DNA of 64,000 bases from Paenibacillus_E qinlingensis (GTDB lineage Bacteria; Bacillota; Bacilli; Paenibacillales; NBRC-103111), in assembly GCF_028746185.1 (NCBI RefSeq), contig NZ_JAQIVH010000056.1:434001-498000 (forward strand), in the 5' to 3' direction. The notes under the pieces are model-generated. The model saw nothing but the letters and a program-made list of their open reading frames with translations, was not told where the DNA came from and ran no database searches. Positions 31,683-40,441 of this stretch are shown one piece after another (positions within the stretch are counted from its first letter, which is position 1; every line of letters begins with the position of its first letter). A program made the position numbers and the translations under genes.

Positions 31683-32699
31683 TTACAGATAGCTAATTCG
31701 TTTCCTTGATCTAGCAGATTCATACACATCCATAACGAGATTAAACGCTTTGAATCCTTCGGGCCCATTCAAACCGTAGCTGCGATCCGATAAGATATGG
31801 TCATAGAAATCAGCGATTTGAGTACCATGACTGATTCCCCAGTACGATTTGGCCCCTAGATTCGACGTTTCTGGAGAAGTCAGCATTGTTTGCACTCCAT
31901 CAATCACGCGATACAACGTATCACCCGTGAGTACGAGTTTCCCTTTTTCAAAGACAAGCTCAATCTCAACAGGGGAATTTATCCCATACGAGTTCGTTGC
32001 ATAAAAGATAGCCGTGGCTCCACTTTGATACGTGAGGTGTGCATGGACAGTATCTTCTACTTCAATAATCCCCTCAAGTGAATCCGTCGACATGGTTCCT
32101 TTAATACTAGTTACTTCTCCGCCTATCCATTGCAATAAATCTAACGTATGAATGGACTGGTTAATCAGGACACCACCACCTTCTGTGGCCCATTTACCTT
32201 TCCATTCTGTTTGATAATAGGAGGCATCTCTACTCCATGTAACAATACCTTTTAGACAAAGCAATCTCCCTAATTCACCTGATTGAGCCGTTTTCTTCAT
32301 GATCTGGGAAGCAGGGTTATATCTATTTTGGAAAATAACACCAAGCTGTACATTCGGATTGGATTCTGCTGCACGCAACATCGTAAGCGCTGCTTCTTTC
32401 GTTTCAGCCATCGGCTTCTCCGTAAGAACATGCTTACCAGCATGAAGTGCATCAACTGCCATTGGCGCGTGCTGGTAATGTGCCGTACATATGTGAACAA
32501 CGTCAATATCAGGATTTTTCAGCATCTCGAGATAATCCGTGTAATACGCGCAGGAGTACGTTTCAGCTGTTTGAGCAGCTAATTCGGCGTTCGTGTCAAC
32601 CACGGCCACTAGTTTCGCTGTCGGTATTTCTGAAATGGCTTTCAAATGTACGCCGGAAATCGCCCCGCAACCAATAAGTGCAATGCCAATCTGTTTCAT
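31683..32699 (-). CDS. Gfo/Idh/MocA family oxidoreductase
   Basis: The ATG at 32699 follows AAAGGGG by seven bases; the 28 codons further upstream are unsupported. The 338-residue protein has an N-terminal Rossmann fold (ALIGCGAISGVHLKAI) and the family EKP motif (HVLTEKPMA) at the nicotinamide site. The C-terminal beta-sheet domain contains GGGVLINQSIHTLDLLQW, with the active-site His typical of the family. These enzymes use NAD(P) to oxidise or reduce sugars, inositols or related compounds. Nearby genes do not indicate the substrate. Confidence 0.92.
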   Translation of the reverse strand: MKQIGIALIGCGAISGVHLKAISEIPTAKLVAVVDTNAELAAQTAETYSCAYYTDYLEMLKNPDIDVVHICTAHYQHAPMAVDALHAGKHVLTEKPMAETKEAALTMLRAAESNPNVQLGVIFQNRYNPASQIMKKTAQSGELGRLLCLKGIVTWSRDASYYQTEWKGKWATEGGGVLINQSIHTLDLLQWIGGEVTSIKGTMSTDSLEGIIEVEDTVHAHLTYQSGATAIFYATNSYGINSPVEIELVFEKGKLVLTGDTLYRVIDGVQTMLTSPETSNLGAKSYWGISHGTQIADFYDHILSDRSYGLNGPEGFKAFNLVMDVYESARSRKRISYL

Positions 32700-32828
32700 T
32701 GAAATCCCCTTTTCTGCTTCAATATAATGGTTCAACTCGATGTTACAAATGTATATATTAGAGGTTCGCCCATCCCGAACCAAATCCTTTACAACTCCAC
32801 ATGCGGAAATTGACTACTTATTGCTTTA

Positions 32829-33506
32829 TCATGACTTTTCCACTTGTCCATGTGGTTTCAACGCAATTTCCCACAGCATCTTCTTATTGGCATATCGATC
32901 CATTTCATATTCGTCCGTATGAAGGTATGTCCACTTTTCGCTATTAAAAAATCGCTCGATCTCCTCTCGATCAAAAAATCTTCGGTAGATCCCTTCCGAT
33001 TCCATTAAAAATCTCTCAGTTGTTTGCATGACTTTTCCTTTATTGCCAATTTCATTGGTTGAATTCAACCGGCTTAGTAAAATACCATCTGGTTTCAGCA
33101 CCTGATGGAGATCTCGGATGACTTCATGGGTAGTCGCTTCATCGAAATAATGAATGCTAAGATCAGCGATCAAAACTTGTACAGATTGTTTTGGAAAAGG
33201 AAGACCCTCCGTCATATCCAAACAAAGTGTTTGAACATCCGGTAGGAATGACTTTAATGTACGGATTGCCACTTCGGAGATATCACAAGCGATTGGCGAC
33301 AGTCCACGTTCTACCAGGTACTTTGTGTTATTACCGACACCACAACCAAGATCAACGATAAGATCTTCGTTACTAACCGTAGATAAGTGTGCTTGCCAAT
33401 ATTTGTCCAGCCAGTTATCGAATGTAGGTTTGAGGTCAGGCCTTTGATACGATTCATTCCAAAATTGTTCTAATGATTTCATTGCTTGGCTCCATCCGTT
33501 ATTCAT
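32829..33506 (-). CDS. Class I SAM-dependent methyltransferase
   Basis: This protein has up to 225 residues with the SAM-binding motif I VDLGCGVGNNTKYL, the acidic residue of motif II (IACDIS), DMTEGLPFPKQSVQVLIADLSIHYFD (motifs III/IV, around residues 98-123) and the post-motif VLKPDGILLSRLNS. This matches the UbiE/TehB-like small-molecule methyltransferases. The start could be ATG 33506 or ATG 33482, the latter seven bases after GGAG. The gene stands alone, 130 bases from the oxidoreductase on the same strand. The acceptor is unknown. Confidence 0.9.
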   Translation of the reverse strand: MNNGWSQAMKSLEQFWNESYQRPDLKPTFDNWLDKYWQAHLSTVSNEDLIVDLGCGVGNNTKYLVERGLSPIACDISEVAIRTLKSFLPDVQTLCLDMTEGLPFPKQSVQVLIADLSIHYFDEATTHEVIRDLHQVLKPDGILLSRLNSTNEIGNKGKVMQTTERFLMESEGIYRRFFDREEIERFFNSEKWTYLHTDEYEMDRYANKKMLWEIALKPHGQVEKS

Positions 33507-33860
33507 TTTTCTCTTCTAATTGGCGATTTTCTTCAAGAATCTGCTTTAATTTTCGATTATTTTTGACGTTATATACTGCCATATATATTACAATGCTCAT
33601 TCACATTTGTCATTGTATCCCTTCTCCAAGTCCTCCCATGAATTATCTGGAAAATCTACAGTTATATTTCAGCAATACATTATTTCCATTTATTTTCATA
33701 TTCCAGCGTAATTAAAGCTAATTAGATGTACCTTTTACAATTAAATGTTCCAATCGAGCAGATCAACCCACAGAATCTTCAAATAAAAATAAGCCACCCA
33801 GTGAAGCAGCTTACGCTACCACTGGACAGCTCTCTTACATGCTCCGATATCTCGGCAAAA
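33507..33860. other. Intergenic region between methyltransferase and tatA
   Basis: About 350 bases without a credible gene. It holds the tatA terminator (33782-33825) and, nearer the methyltransferase, AT-rich sequence that probably contains that gene's promoter. A short plus-strand frame at 33473-33715 is cysteine- and serine-rich and has no ribosome binding site. Confidence 0.5.
33782..33825 (-). terminator. Intrinsic terminator after the oxidase-ZIP-tatA operon
   Basis: On the minus strand CCAGTG...CACTGG encloses an inner GTAGC-GTAA-GCTGC hairpin with a GNRA-like loop. The tail is GGTGGCTTATTTTTATTT, which is T-rich though interrupted. Confidence 0.75.
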
Positions 33861-34046
33861 TCAATGTGTATCCTTCTGCTTATCTTTCGTCTCTTCGTCC
33901 TCTAACAATCCCTTCGTTCCTTGTCTAAACTCCTTGATTGTCGTCCCGAAAGCACGACCTAGCTGCGGGAGCTTTGTTGGTCCGAATAATAATAGCGCAA
34001 CACCTACAATTACAATAAGACCTGGTATGCCAATACCTGATAGCAT
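33861..34046 (-). CDS. tatA: Twin-arginine translocase subunit TatA/E
   Basis: I start at ATG 34046 (MLSGIGIPGLIVIVGVALLL), which matches the usual TatA N-terminus; ATG 34067 adds seven residues. The 61-residue protein has one membrane helix, the hinge FGPTKLPQLGRAFG, an amphipathic helix and a charged tail. TatA oligomers form the export pore for folded proteins. It closes an operon whose first gene encodes a twin-arginine-signal oxidase, so it probably serves that substrate. No tatC is in this window, so TatC must be supplied from elsewhere. Confidence 0.92.
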   Translation of the reverse strand: MLSGIGIPGLIVIVGVALLLFGPTKLPQLGRAFGTTIKEFRQGTKGLLEDEETKDKQKDTH

Positions 34047-34079
34047 ATGAGTCACCACTCTTTCCATGATTGAGAAACC

Positions 34080-35288
34080 TTAAAATTTCACCATTAACGC
34101 AGTTACATACATGATTAATATACCTGCTGTAAGTCCGCTAAAGTTTAACCAAGATACCGGAGATAAGCCTTTTTTCTCAGATTCTTTAAGAATCATTTTC
34201 GAAATAACGTAAATGACTTGCAGAATCGCACCTGCACCAATACCGAAGAAGAGCGCAGCTAATGTATCGTTAAATATGAAGCCACCCGCCCATGTACCTA
34301 TTATAGCAGGTCCGCCGGCAATTAAGGCTAATTTGACAAATGTTTTCCATGATGGCCGATCTTTCAGCAGCGGAGCTGCAATACCTACACCCTCTGTAAT
34401 GTTATGCAGAGTGAAACCAATGATTAGGAACGTCCCTAACGCGGCCTCCCCCACTGCAAAAGCTGAACCAATGGCAAGACCTTCTCCAAAATTATGAAGC
34501 CCTATGCCAGTTGCGATTTTGTTCGCGACGCGCTTGCCAGCATACGACTCACTGCTTAATTTACGCTCATTCGACTGGTCGACAGCGATCAGGAATAAAC
34601 AGCTCAGCAAAGCACCGAACCATACTAACCCTGAGCCCTGGAAGACGCCTGGCGCTTCTGCAGCCATCTCAAAGCCTTCGCCAAAGGTATCAATGACTAG
34701 GAAGAACAACAGACCAACGGTCAACGCAAGAATCGCGTGCATGCCTCTAACCGAGAATCTACGAAGAAATGGATACCATAATAGACCAAGCCCTACGGGG
34801 ATTACACCTACATAGAAGCCAATTAACGCGTATTGCCAGAAAAGCTTCCCATTTGCTTCTGGCGTAGCGGCAGCAGCAGCTACTTCACCTATGAAAATCA
34901 AACCATTCGACGTGATGAGTTTCACTTCATGCGGATCACCTTGTACCCATGGGTATGGGATATGGATCATGCCTTGTTCAAATCTTTTTAACGTATCACT
35001 AGGTGAAAAAGAAGCATTCCAAAATGCGCCATCAACAACAACTTGAGCGATGGTTAATTCTTCTGGCCCCGAGTTCAGTACTCTCACTTGAATACCGTCA
35101 TCATTGAGTGTGATTTTCTCGACATTCAAGACTTCGATCGGAGCAGCCGGTTCGTTCTCAATACCGGTGCCTACTTTGGCAATCGTTGTAATAATGGCTA
35201 ATAGCAAGATCAAGGGCAACAGGCCCCATAGAATAGCTTTTATTTTAGAGGAAGATGATGGCTTAGTGGTTTGTTCGTTGATACTCAT
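34080..35288 (-). CDS. ZIP-family metal transporter with extracytoplasmic N-terminal domain
   Basis: This 402-residue protein has a first membrane helix near residues 17-36 and a roughly 110-residue extracytoplasmic domain (about 40-150) built of short beta-strands (VLNVEKITLNDDGIQVRVLN). Seven or eight helices follow. ZIP metal-site motifs are clear: GLHNFGEGLAIG (His265, Asn266, Glu269) and FTLHNITEGVGI (His295, Asn296, Glu299). It should move a divalent metal such as zinc, manganese, iron or copper. It lies 20 bases after the multicopper oxidase gene and 34 bases before tatA on the same strand. The extra domain may receive metal from, or dock with, the oxidase; this is inference. Confidence 0.88.
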   Translation of the reverse strand: MSINEQTTKPSSSSKIKAILWGLLPLILLLAIITTIAKVGTGIENEPAAPIEVLNVEKITLNDDGIQVRVLNSGPEELTIAQVVVDGAFWNASFSPSDTLKRFEQGMIHIPYPWVQGDPHEVKLITSNGLIFIGEVAAAAATPEANGKLFWQYALIGFYVGVIPVGLGLLWYPFLRRFSVRGMHAILALTVGLLFFLVIDTFGEGFEMAAEAPGVFQGSGLVWFGALLSCLFLIAVDQSNERKLSSESYAGKRVANKIATGIGLHNFGEGLAIGSAFAVGEAALGTFLIIGFTLHNITEGVGIAAPLLKDRPSWKTFVKLALIAGGPAIIGTWAGGFIFNDTLAALFFGIGAGAILQVIYVISKMILKESEKKGLSPVSWLNFSGLTAGILIMYVTALMVKF

Positions 35289-35308
35289 ATCGTACGTCGC
35301 CTCCTTTC

Positions 35309-36358
35309 TTATTCAGCAATGAAGAATCCCATCCAACCTAGTTCAGCAAATTCGCTTTGATGCGCATGAAACATGTATCGCCCGGGCGAAGGAAACACAA
35401 TTTCCAGAATCCCACGTTCACCCTGACATTGCATAATGGTATCGGTATACGCTGGCCGAGCTTCAGGATCTGCCCCCGTTGCGTAATAATTGAAAAAATT
35501 CGCATGAAGATGAAAGGAATTAATTAAATCAAATTCAGTGAGATTGCTTAAATAAATACGTACAAGCTCCCCAACCTTCACTTTAATCGGTTCCTGCTGA
35601 TAGGCAAAAGCATAACCATTCACGGTGTAAATTTCATTTTCCCCATCGAGATCCAGATCGTAGCCATTCATCAGCATGTTGAATTCCTTGGCAGCAGCTC
35701 TTGGTTTCTTCGGGTCAATAATGAAATTACCATAGAGACCTTTATGGATATGTCTGGCTAAAGGAGCCACATGGCAGTGATAAACGTGCATACCAGCTGG
35801 TTTGGCTTCAAATTCATACGTAAACGAATCCCCAGAAAGTACAGATTCAAGTCCATCCATATTCGTAGGGTGCATGCCATGAAAATGAATGGAATGTGGA
35901 TGCAGGGTGCCATTGGTAAATTTCACACGCAGGACATCACCTTCCGTACAACGGATTGTTGGACCAGGTATTGTCCCATTGAACGTCCAGCCAGGAAACT
36001 TGATTCCTTTCGCAATTTCTACATTGGCCTCATAGGCTGCGATTTCATATTCCCTAAGAGTTCTACCGTCAGGAAGCTTACTCACTTTGCCATAATCAAA
36101 TGCCGTCAGCGCATGCTGTGCAGCTTTGAAACCTTCTGTTACTTCGTTGCTTGGGACATAGCCATGCTTCATACCCTCATGTAATTGTTCTTTCATCGCA
36201 TGGTGAATATCATGCTTATCTTGCGCTTGTGCGATCGGTGGCCTACCGAATAACGAGGAAGGATTCAATAATGCACTTCCTATCACAGCAAACGCTCCTG
36301 TCGTTCCTAGCTTCAAAAGATTACGTCTCGATAACTTTTTATCTGGTTTCTGAAACAT
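35309..36358 (-). CDS. Tat-exported two-domain multicopper oxidase (NirK/type-C-like)
   Basis: This 349-residue protein begins with a twin-arginine signal, LSRRNLLKLG (Arg11-Arg12), then a hydrophobic stretch. Two cupredoxin domains follow with four copper motifs: HSIHFHG (His155, His158, His160), HCHVAPLARHIHKG (Cys195 as type-1 copper ligand, His194, His196, His203), SFHLHA (His283, His285) and FHAHQSE (His331, His333). The type-1 cysteine lies in domain 1, as in copper nitrite reductases and type-C two-domain oxidases, but HCHVAPLARH differs from the usual NirK HCAPPG. It should act outside the cytoplasmic membrane. It heads an operon with a ZIP transporter and tatA. Metal oxidation is more likely than nitrite reduction, but unproven. 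Confidence 0.88.
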   Translation of the reverse strand: MFQKPDKKLSRRNLLKLGTTGAFAVIGSALLNPSSLFGRPPIAQAQDKHDIHHAMKEQLHEGMKHGYVPSNEVTEGFKAAQHALTAFDYGKVSKLPDGRTLREYEIAAYEANVEIAKGIKFPGWTFNGTIPGPTIRCTEGDVLRVKFTNGTLHPHSIHFHGMHPTNMDGLESVLSGDSFTYEFEAKPAGMHVYHCHVAPLARHIHKGLYGNFIIDPKKPRAAAKEFNMLMNGYDLDLDGENEIYTVNGYAFAYQQEPIKVKVGELVRIYLSNLTEFDLINSFHLHANFFNYYATGADPEARPAYTDTIMQCQGERGILEIVFPSPGRYMFHAHQSEFAELGWMGFFIAE

Positions 36359-36722
36359 CGCTATGACCTCCTATTATAAATTGCTTGTTTACAATTTTTT
36401 TTACCTAGGGAAACATTTTAAGTAAAAATAAAGTTTCCAGTGGGACAAAAAGTTTACCAAAGGAAACACCGTGATTTAACTATATGCGGAATGGTGGCGA
36501 AAGTAAACCTTTTTGTTAAAAAATTCAAACATTTCATTTGAACCCTGATTTAATACTAAAAGGATATCCGCCAATTTCATAAAAATACATACGATTTCGA
36601 CAAAAGAAACCTAATTCTCATCTATGGTTTGACAAATATTTTCGTCTATTGAAATTATAATAGAGTTAGGTTTGGTGTTGAGGTTCTTAACTATTGTGTA
36701 TACATTTGGGAGGATGATCGAC
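36359..36722. other. Divergent control region, oxidase operon / small basic gene
   Basis: About 360 AT-rich bases. It holds two near-identical 16-base elements (36400-36415 and 36453-36468) close to the oxidase gene and the leader of the small plus-strand gene at 36723. No further gene is seen. Confidence 0.55.
36400..36468. promoter_or_regulatory. Paired operator-like repeats upstream of the oxidase operon
   Basis: TTTACCTAGGGAAACA (36400-36415) and TTTACCAAAGGAAACA (36453-36468) differ at two of 16 bases and start 53 bases apart, about five helical turns. Each is a partial palindrome of the form TTTACC-N2-RGGAAAC. A further GTTTCC half-site stands between them at about 36433. This layout suggests binding sites for a dimeric repressor or activator. 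The regulator is unknown. Confidence 0.6.
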
Positions 36723-36896
36723 ATGGACGAGCAGTTTATCAAAAGATTACACACACTTAATCGCCGCGATTCATTAAGGTCTTTGCTGCTTATCGAAGGT
36801 GTTCGGCTCACTCTCAGACGTAAAAAGAATGTAAGCTTATTCAAGAGGCTGTTTAATCGCAAGAAACAAACCATCACAGCAAAAGGATGGAAATAA
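36723..36896 (+). CDS. Hypothetical small basic protein
   Basis: This 57-residue protein starts at ATG 36723 (MDEQFIKRLHTLNRRD), nine bases after GGGAGG. It is strongly basic (RRKKNVSLFKRLFNRKKQ) with a leucine-rich helix (LRSLLLIEGVRLTL) and no membrane segment. I recognise no family; it could bind nucleic acid or membrane surfaces. It is on the plus strand with the next small gene 97 bases away, and may share its transcript. Confidence 0.6.
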   Translation: MDEQFIKRLHTLNRRDSLRSLLLIEGVRLTLRRKKNVSLFKRLFNRKKQTITAKGWK

Positions 36897-36993
36897 CGAT
36901 AGACTGATAAATGAATAGGGTATTTCTCGCTTAAAGCAGCCATTTATAGTAGAATGATGTCTCAGCTACATGAAATGGATACGGGGTGTAGGA

Positions 36994-37308
36994 ATGGCCA
37001 TTAGCTTTACGAAGACAATTGTTGCTCAGTTAAAGAAAGAAATTGCTGAACTTGAAAGCAAGCTGCTAAACGAGAAGAAAAAGATAGAAAAAGCACAAGC
37101 CAAAATTAATCAGGTTAGGCGAGATATGAAATTAAGCCAGTCGCACAGTGATTTGAGCAGTAAAATGTCGCGCGTGAATAAGTTAAACGAAGAAATGAAG
37201 ACAAGTGATCGTCTACAAAAAGATATCATGAAAGAATTAACAGCCAAAAAAGCTGCATTGAAGCTGAATCTGGATAAAGCGACAACTCAGGATGCAACCT
37301 CAACGTGA
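36994..37308 (+). CDS. Hypothetical coiled-coil protein
   Basis: I start at ATG 36994 (MAISFTKTIVAQLKKEIAEL), after GGGGTGTAGGA; an earlier start at 36970 has no clear site. The 104 residues are almost all helix-forming with heptad spacing (AELESKLLNEKKKIEKAQAK; MSRVNKLNEEMKTSDRLQKD), indicating a long coiled coil. There is no signal or membrane helix. Function is unknown. A strong bidirectional terminator follows. Confidence 0.72.
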   Translation: MAISFTKTIVAQLKKEIAELESKLLNEKKKIEKAQAKINQVRRDMKLSQSHSDLSSKMSRVNKLNEEMKTSDRLQKDIMKELTAKKAALKLNLDKATTQDATST

Positions 37309-37321
37309 TCGACAGTAAAGC

Positions 37322-37356
37322 AAAACACCGCCCAGCTATGCAGGTGCGGTGTTTTT
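37322..37356. terminator. Bidirectional terminator between coiled-coil and CapA genes
   Basis: AAAACACCGC and GCGGTGTTTT form a perfect 10-bp stem with A- and T-runs at the two ends, between two convergent genes. Confidence 0.88.
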
Positions 37357-37362
37357 GATATG

Positions 37363-38562
37363 TCAGGAAGACGACAGGATGTTCAGTTCGGGGATATTCG
37401 TCTGCATATGTTTTTTTATCATTTCATAGTGCGATTTAGCATGAATAAGTTGATCATTGGTTAACCTATCCATTGAAATAATTTGAAAGTGGCGTCCTTG
37501 TTGACTGTACGTATAGGTTGGAAGAAAGCTGGGATTCATGAGCTCAATTTTCTTGGCATTTCTGTTTGTGGTTTTCAACACGTCGATGGTGGCCATTCCA
37601 CCTATTTGCTTATATAAGTTGATTTGAGCGGAAAGAAAGTTGCCCAGCGAATACACAACAAACGCACGATGCCCTTGCTTCCCTTCTACCCAAGCAGGCG
37701 GTTGTAACACATGCGGGTGATTCCCAATGATGATATGAACTCCCATGTTGGCTAGCTTTTGAGCAAGCGTTGTTTGATTAACATCTGGAATTCGTTCATA
37801 CTCGTTCCCCCAATGGAGGGCAACCACAATGACATCGCTCATTTGCTTGGCCTGTTCCACATCCGTACGAATTTGCGAGTCATCGATCCGATTGACCAAG
37901 AACGGTTTTCCCTTCGGTGTTGATATACCATTCGTTCCGTAGGTGTAACTTAAGAAGGAGAACGAGATCTCATTTCGTGTAACCGTCCTTATTGTGTCGC
38001 GGTCATTCTGGGATTTAAAGGCACCCGTGTAAGGAATCCCAAGTGTATCCCAATAGGTGAGCGCACTTTGAATCACTTTCTCGCCTCGATCTAGTGCATG
38101 ATTATTCGCAATGGTAACAACATCCACCCCTGCTACCTTCAGGGCATCTCCAATTTCATGAGGGCTGTTAAATGCAGGGTACGTGGATAGCCTCAGCTCC
38201 TTGCCACCAATCATCGTTTCTTGATTAGCAACAAGGATATCTGGTGCTTGCAATAAACTTCTCACCCCGTCAAAAATACGATTAAAATTGTACGTCCCAT
38301 CCTTCTGCTTCGCATCTATATAAACTTTATCATGGATAAGGATATCCCCGATTGCAGCAAGCGTGACCTTAGAAACTTTGGTTTCTGATTCTGCTTGTTT
38401 CTTTGAAGTCGAATGATAGGACTGTGTCGGTGACGAACTCATCTGGACAAGGGGGGCGACTTGTTTTGCTTCCAAACTTGGATCTTGCGGTGCATGCGTA
38501 CTTCCTAAGCACCCGCTTGCCAATAAGAATGTCGTAACAATCGCAGCAGCTCGCTTTAACAC
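37363..38562 (-). CDS. CapA-family lipoprotein (poly-gamma-glutamate-synthesis-like metallophosphatase fold)
   Basis: This 399-residue protein starts with GTG 10 bases after AAGGAG. The signal peptide ends at the lipobox LASGC (Cys18). The CapA/PgsA domain shows metallophosphatase-like motifs in order: LAAIGDILIHDKV, VANQETMIGG, VTIANNHALDRG, VALHWGNEY and IIGNHPHVLQP. It should be lipid-anchored outside the membrane. In B. subtilis the CapA homologue takes part in poly-gamma-glutamate production, but the other genes of that system (capB, capC) are not here, so another envelope role is possible. Downstream of it lies the shared terminator. Confidence 0.9.
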   Translation of the reverse strand: MLKRAAAIVTTFLLASGCLGSTHAPQDPSLEAKQVAPLVQMSSSPTQSYHSTSKKQAESETKVSKVTLAAIGDILIHDKVYIDAKQKDGTYNFNRIFDGVRSLLQAPDILVANQETMIGGKELRLSTYPAFNSPHEIGDALKVAGVDVVTIANNHALDRGEKVIQSALTYWDTLGIPYTGAFKSQNDRDTIRTVTRNEISFSFLSYTYGTNGISTPKGKPFLVNRIDDSQIRTDVEQAKQMSDVIVVALHWGNEYERIPDVNQTTLAQKLANMGVHIIIGNHPHVLQPPAWVEGKQGHRAFVVYSLGNFLSAQINLYKQIGGMATIDVLKTTNRNAKKIELMNPSFLPTYTYSQQGRHFQIISMDRLTNDQLIHAKSHYEMIKKHMQTNIPELNILSSS

Positions 38563-38695
38563 GACAAACCAGCTCCTTAAGGGTTGACCCTGTATTGACC
38601 AGTAGTATTCCCTTAAGAAATTCTCTCATGAATGAGGATTTTTACCAATTCATTTCACTGCACTTCTTTAATTTACACACCAATAATTAATCCCA

Positions 38696-40408
38696 TTAAA
38701 TTTCTTGAGGTGCCTGTAATCCAATTAGCTTCATCCCATTACGCAGTGTAATTTGAACGCATTGGACTAGAGCTAGACGTGCTTCACGTAACTGTGTATC
38801 CTCAACTAGGATATAACAAGCATGGTAAAAGCGATTAAATGCTTGCGCGAGATCGATGAGATAACGCGATACGATCGAGGGCTCCAGCTTTACCATGGCT
38901 TGCTCTACTCTCTCCGTAAATAGATAAAGCATTTTCACAACGGCCATGGCCTCTTTATTTTGCAAACAAGCACCGTCTATTTCCGACTTTTGCATCGTAT
39001 GTCCGACGGCTAATTGCGCTTTCTTCAACACACTGCAGGTTCTAGCATAGGTGTACTGCACGTAGGGTCCCGTTTCGCCATCGAAGTTAAGAGCTTCCTC
39101 CCACGAGAAATCAATATCTTTAATTCGATTTGCACTCAAATCGTTAAAAATTACAGCCCCTATCCCCACCTGCTCAGCAACTACATCTTTCTTCGCCAAG
39201 CCTGGGTTTCTTGCTTCGATGACATCGCTTATTTTCTGAATGGCTTGTTCCAGCACATTTTCCAGTCTAATCACATTGCCCTTACGGGTCGACAAACTTC
39301 CCCCTTCAATACTCACACGTCCAAATGCCACATGCTCAAGCTTGGTGGACCACGCATAGCCCATGAGTTCAACAACTTTAAACAACTGCTGAAAGTGAAG
39401 ATTTTGAGCATAATCCGTCACGTAGATCAACTTCTCAAATTCGTACTTCTCCGCTCTATAAACAGCTGCCGCTAGGTCACGTGTATGATACAGCGAGCTG
39501 CCATCCTTCTTAAGCATCAATGCTGGGGCCATGCCAAAGTCATCCAACCTAACTAATAAAGCACCTTCATCTTCTTCCAAAAGTTGCTTATCCTTCAGTT
39601 CCTGAATGACGGGCTCCATCTTATCATTGTAGAAACTTTCACCTTGATAAGCATCGAATTGAACGCCTAGCAGCTTATAAATCTTTTGAAATTCGGTGAG
39701 GCTGATCTCTACAAACCACTGCCATAAGGCTAGTGCTTCTTGATCACCTTGCTCCATTTTCGTAAACCAAGAACGAGCTTGATCCTCTAACGTAGGATCT
39801 TTCTCAGCTTCCTCATGAAATTTCACATACAGATCGAGAAGTTCATCGATAGCTCTCTCGTATACAGCTTCCTTACTACCCCACAATTGGTAGGCAACAA
39901 TCAGTTTCCCAAATTGTGTCCCCCAATCACCCAGATGGTTAATCCCCACACAGTTATATCCAAGAAAAGCATGGATGTGGTATAAAGCATTGCCAATCAC
40001 CGTGGATCTCAAATGGCCAACATGAAAGGGCTTCGCGATATTCGGAGAGGAATAGTCAATGACCACCGTCTTGCCATGACCTAACTTCTGAGATCCATAG
40101 CGTTCTCCAGCTTGGCTAATATGATTAATCAGAGACTCAGCAAACGTAGACTTCTTGAGAAAAATGTTTAAATAACCGGAGACGGCTTCCAACTCGTCAA
40201 TGTGCTCATCTTTTAGCGCTGTTTTTACCTCTTCGGCAATGACTTGTGGTGATTTACTAAGGATTTTGCTTAGTCGAAAACAAGGTAATGTTAGATCTCC
40301 TTGATCCGGATTTGCTGGGTATTCCATCCATGTCATAATGTCTTGTTCTTTAAAACCAGTGAGTAATGATGCGATTTTCCCTGCAAAATAGAGCTTATAA
40401 TGTAACAT
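38696..40408 (-). CDS. argS: Arginyl-tRNA synthetase
   Basis: This 570-residue class I synthetase charges tRNA-Arg. The N-terminal Add1 domain (residues about 1-110) is followed by the HIGH-type motif FHVGHLRST (HVGH at 129-132), the INHLGDWGTQFGKL segment diagnostic of ArgS, STRKGNV in the place of KMSKS, and a DALR anticodon-binding C-terminus (YTYARTCSVLKKA...LAQAFNRFYHACYIL). It resembles the second ArgS type found in many Firmicutes rather than the B. subtilis protein at its N-terminus, so another argS may exist elsewhere. GGAGAG precedes the ATG. A T-box leader controls it. Confidence 0.95.
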   Translation of the reverse strand: MLHYKLYFAGKIASLLTGFKEQDIMTWMEYPANPDQGDLTLPCFRLSKILSKSPQVIAEEVKTALKDEHIDELEAVSGYLNIFLKKSTFAESLINHISQAGERYGSQKLGHGKTVVIDYSSPNIAKPFHVGHLRSTVIGNALYHIHAFLGYNCVGINHLGDWGTQFGKLIVAYQLWGSKEAVYERAIDELLDLYVKFHEEAEKDPTLEDQARSWFTKMEQGDQEALALWQWFVEISLTEFQKIYKLLGVQFDAYQGESFYNDKMEPVIQELKDKQLLEEDEGALLVRLDDFGMAPALMLKKDGSSLYHTRDLAAAVYRAEKYEFEKLIYVTDYAQNLHFQQLFKVVELMGYAWSTKLEHVAFGRVSIEGGSLSTRKGNVIRLENVLEQAIQKISDVIEARNPGLAKKDVVAEQVGIGAVIFNDLSANRIKDIDFSWEEALNFDGETGPYVQYTYARTCSVLKKAQLAVGHTMQKSEIDGACLQNKEAMAVVKMLYLFTERVEQAMVKLEPSIVSRYLIDLAQAFNRFYHACYILVEDTQLREARLALVQCVQITLRNGMKLIGLQAPQEI

Positions 40409-40441
40409 AACGATTCTCTCCTATCCTTTTTTGAAAATATA

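Noticed and set aside
35309..36358. Copper nitrite reductase linked to the nitrate operon
   Set aside because: The HCHVAPLARH motif differs from the NirK HCAPPG motif, and the gene is 22 kb from the nas operon in an operon with ZIP and tatA, so I call it only an NirK/type-C-like oxidase.
39014..39475. 153-codon plus-strand frame
   Set aside because: It is antisense to argS, which has the full synthetase motif set.
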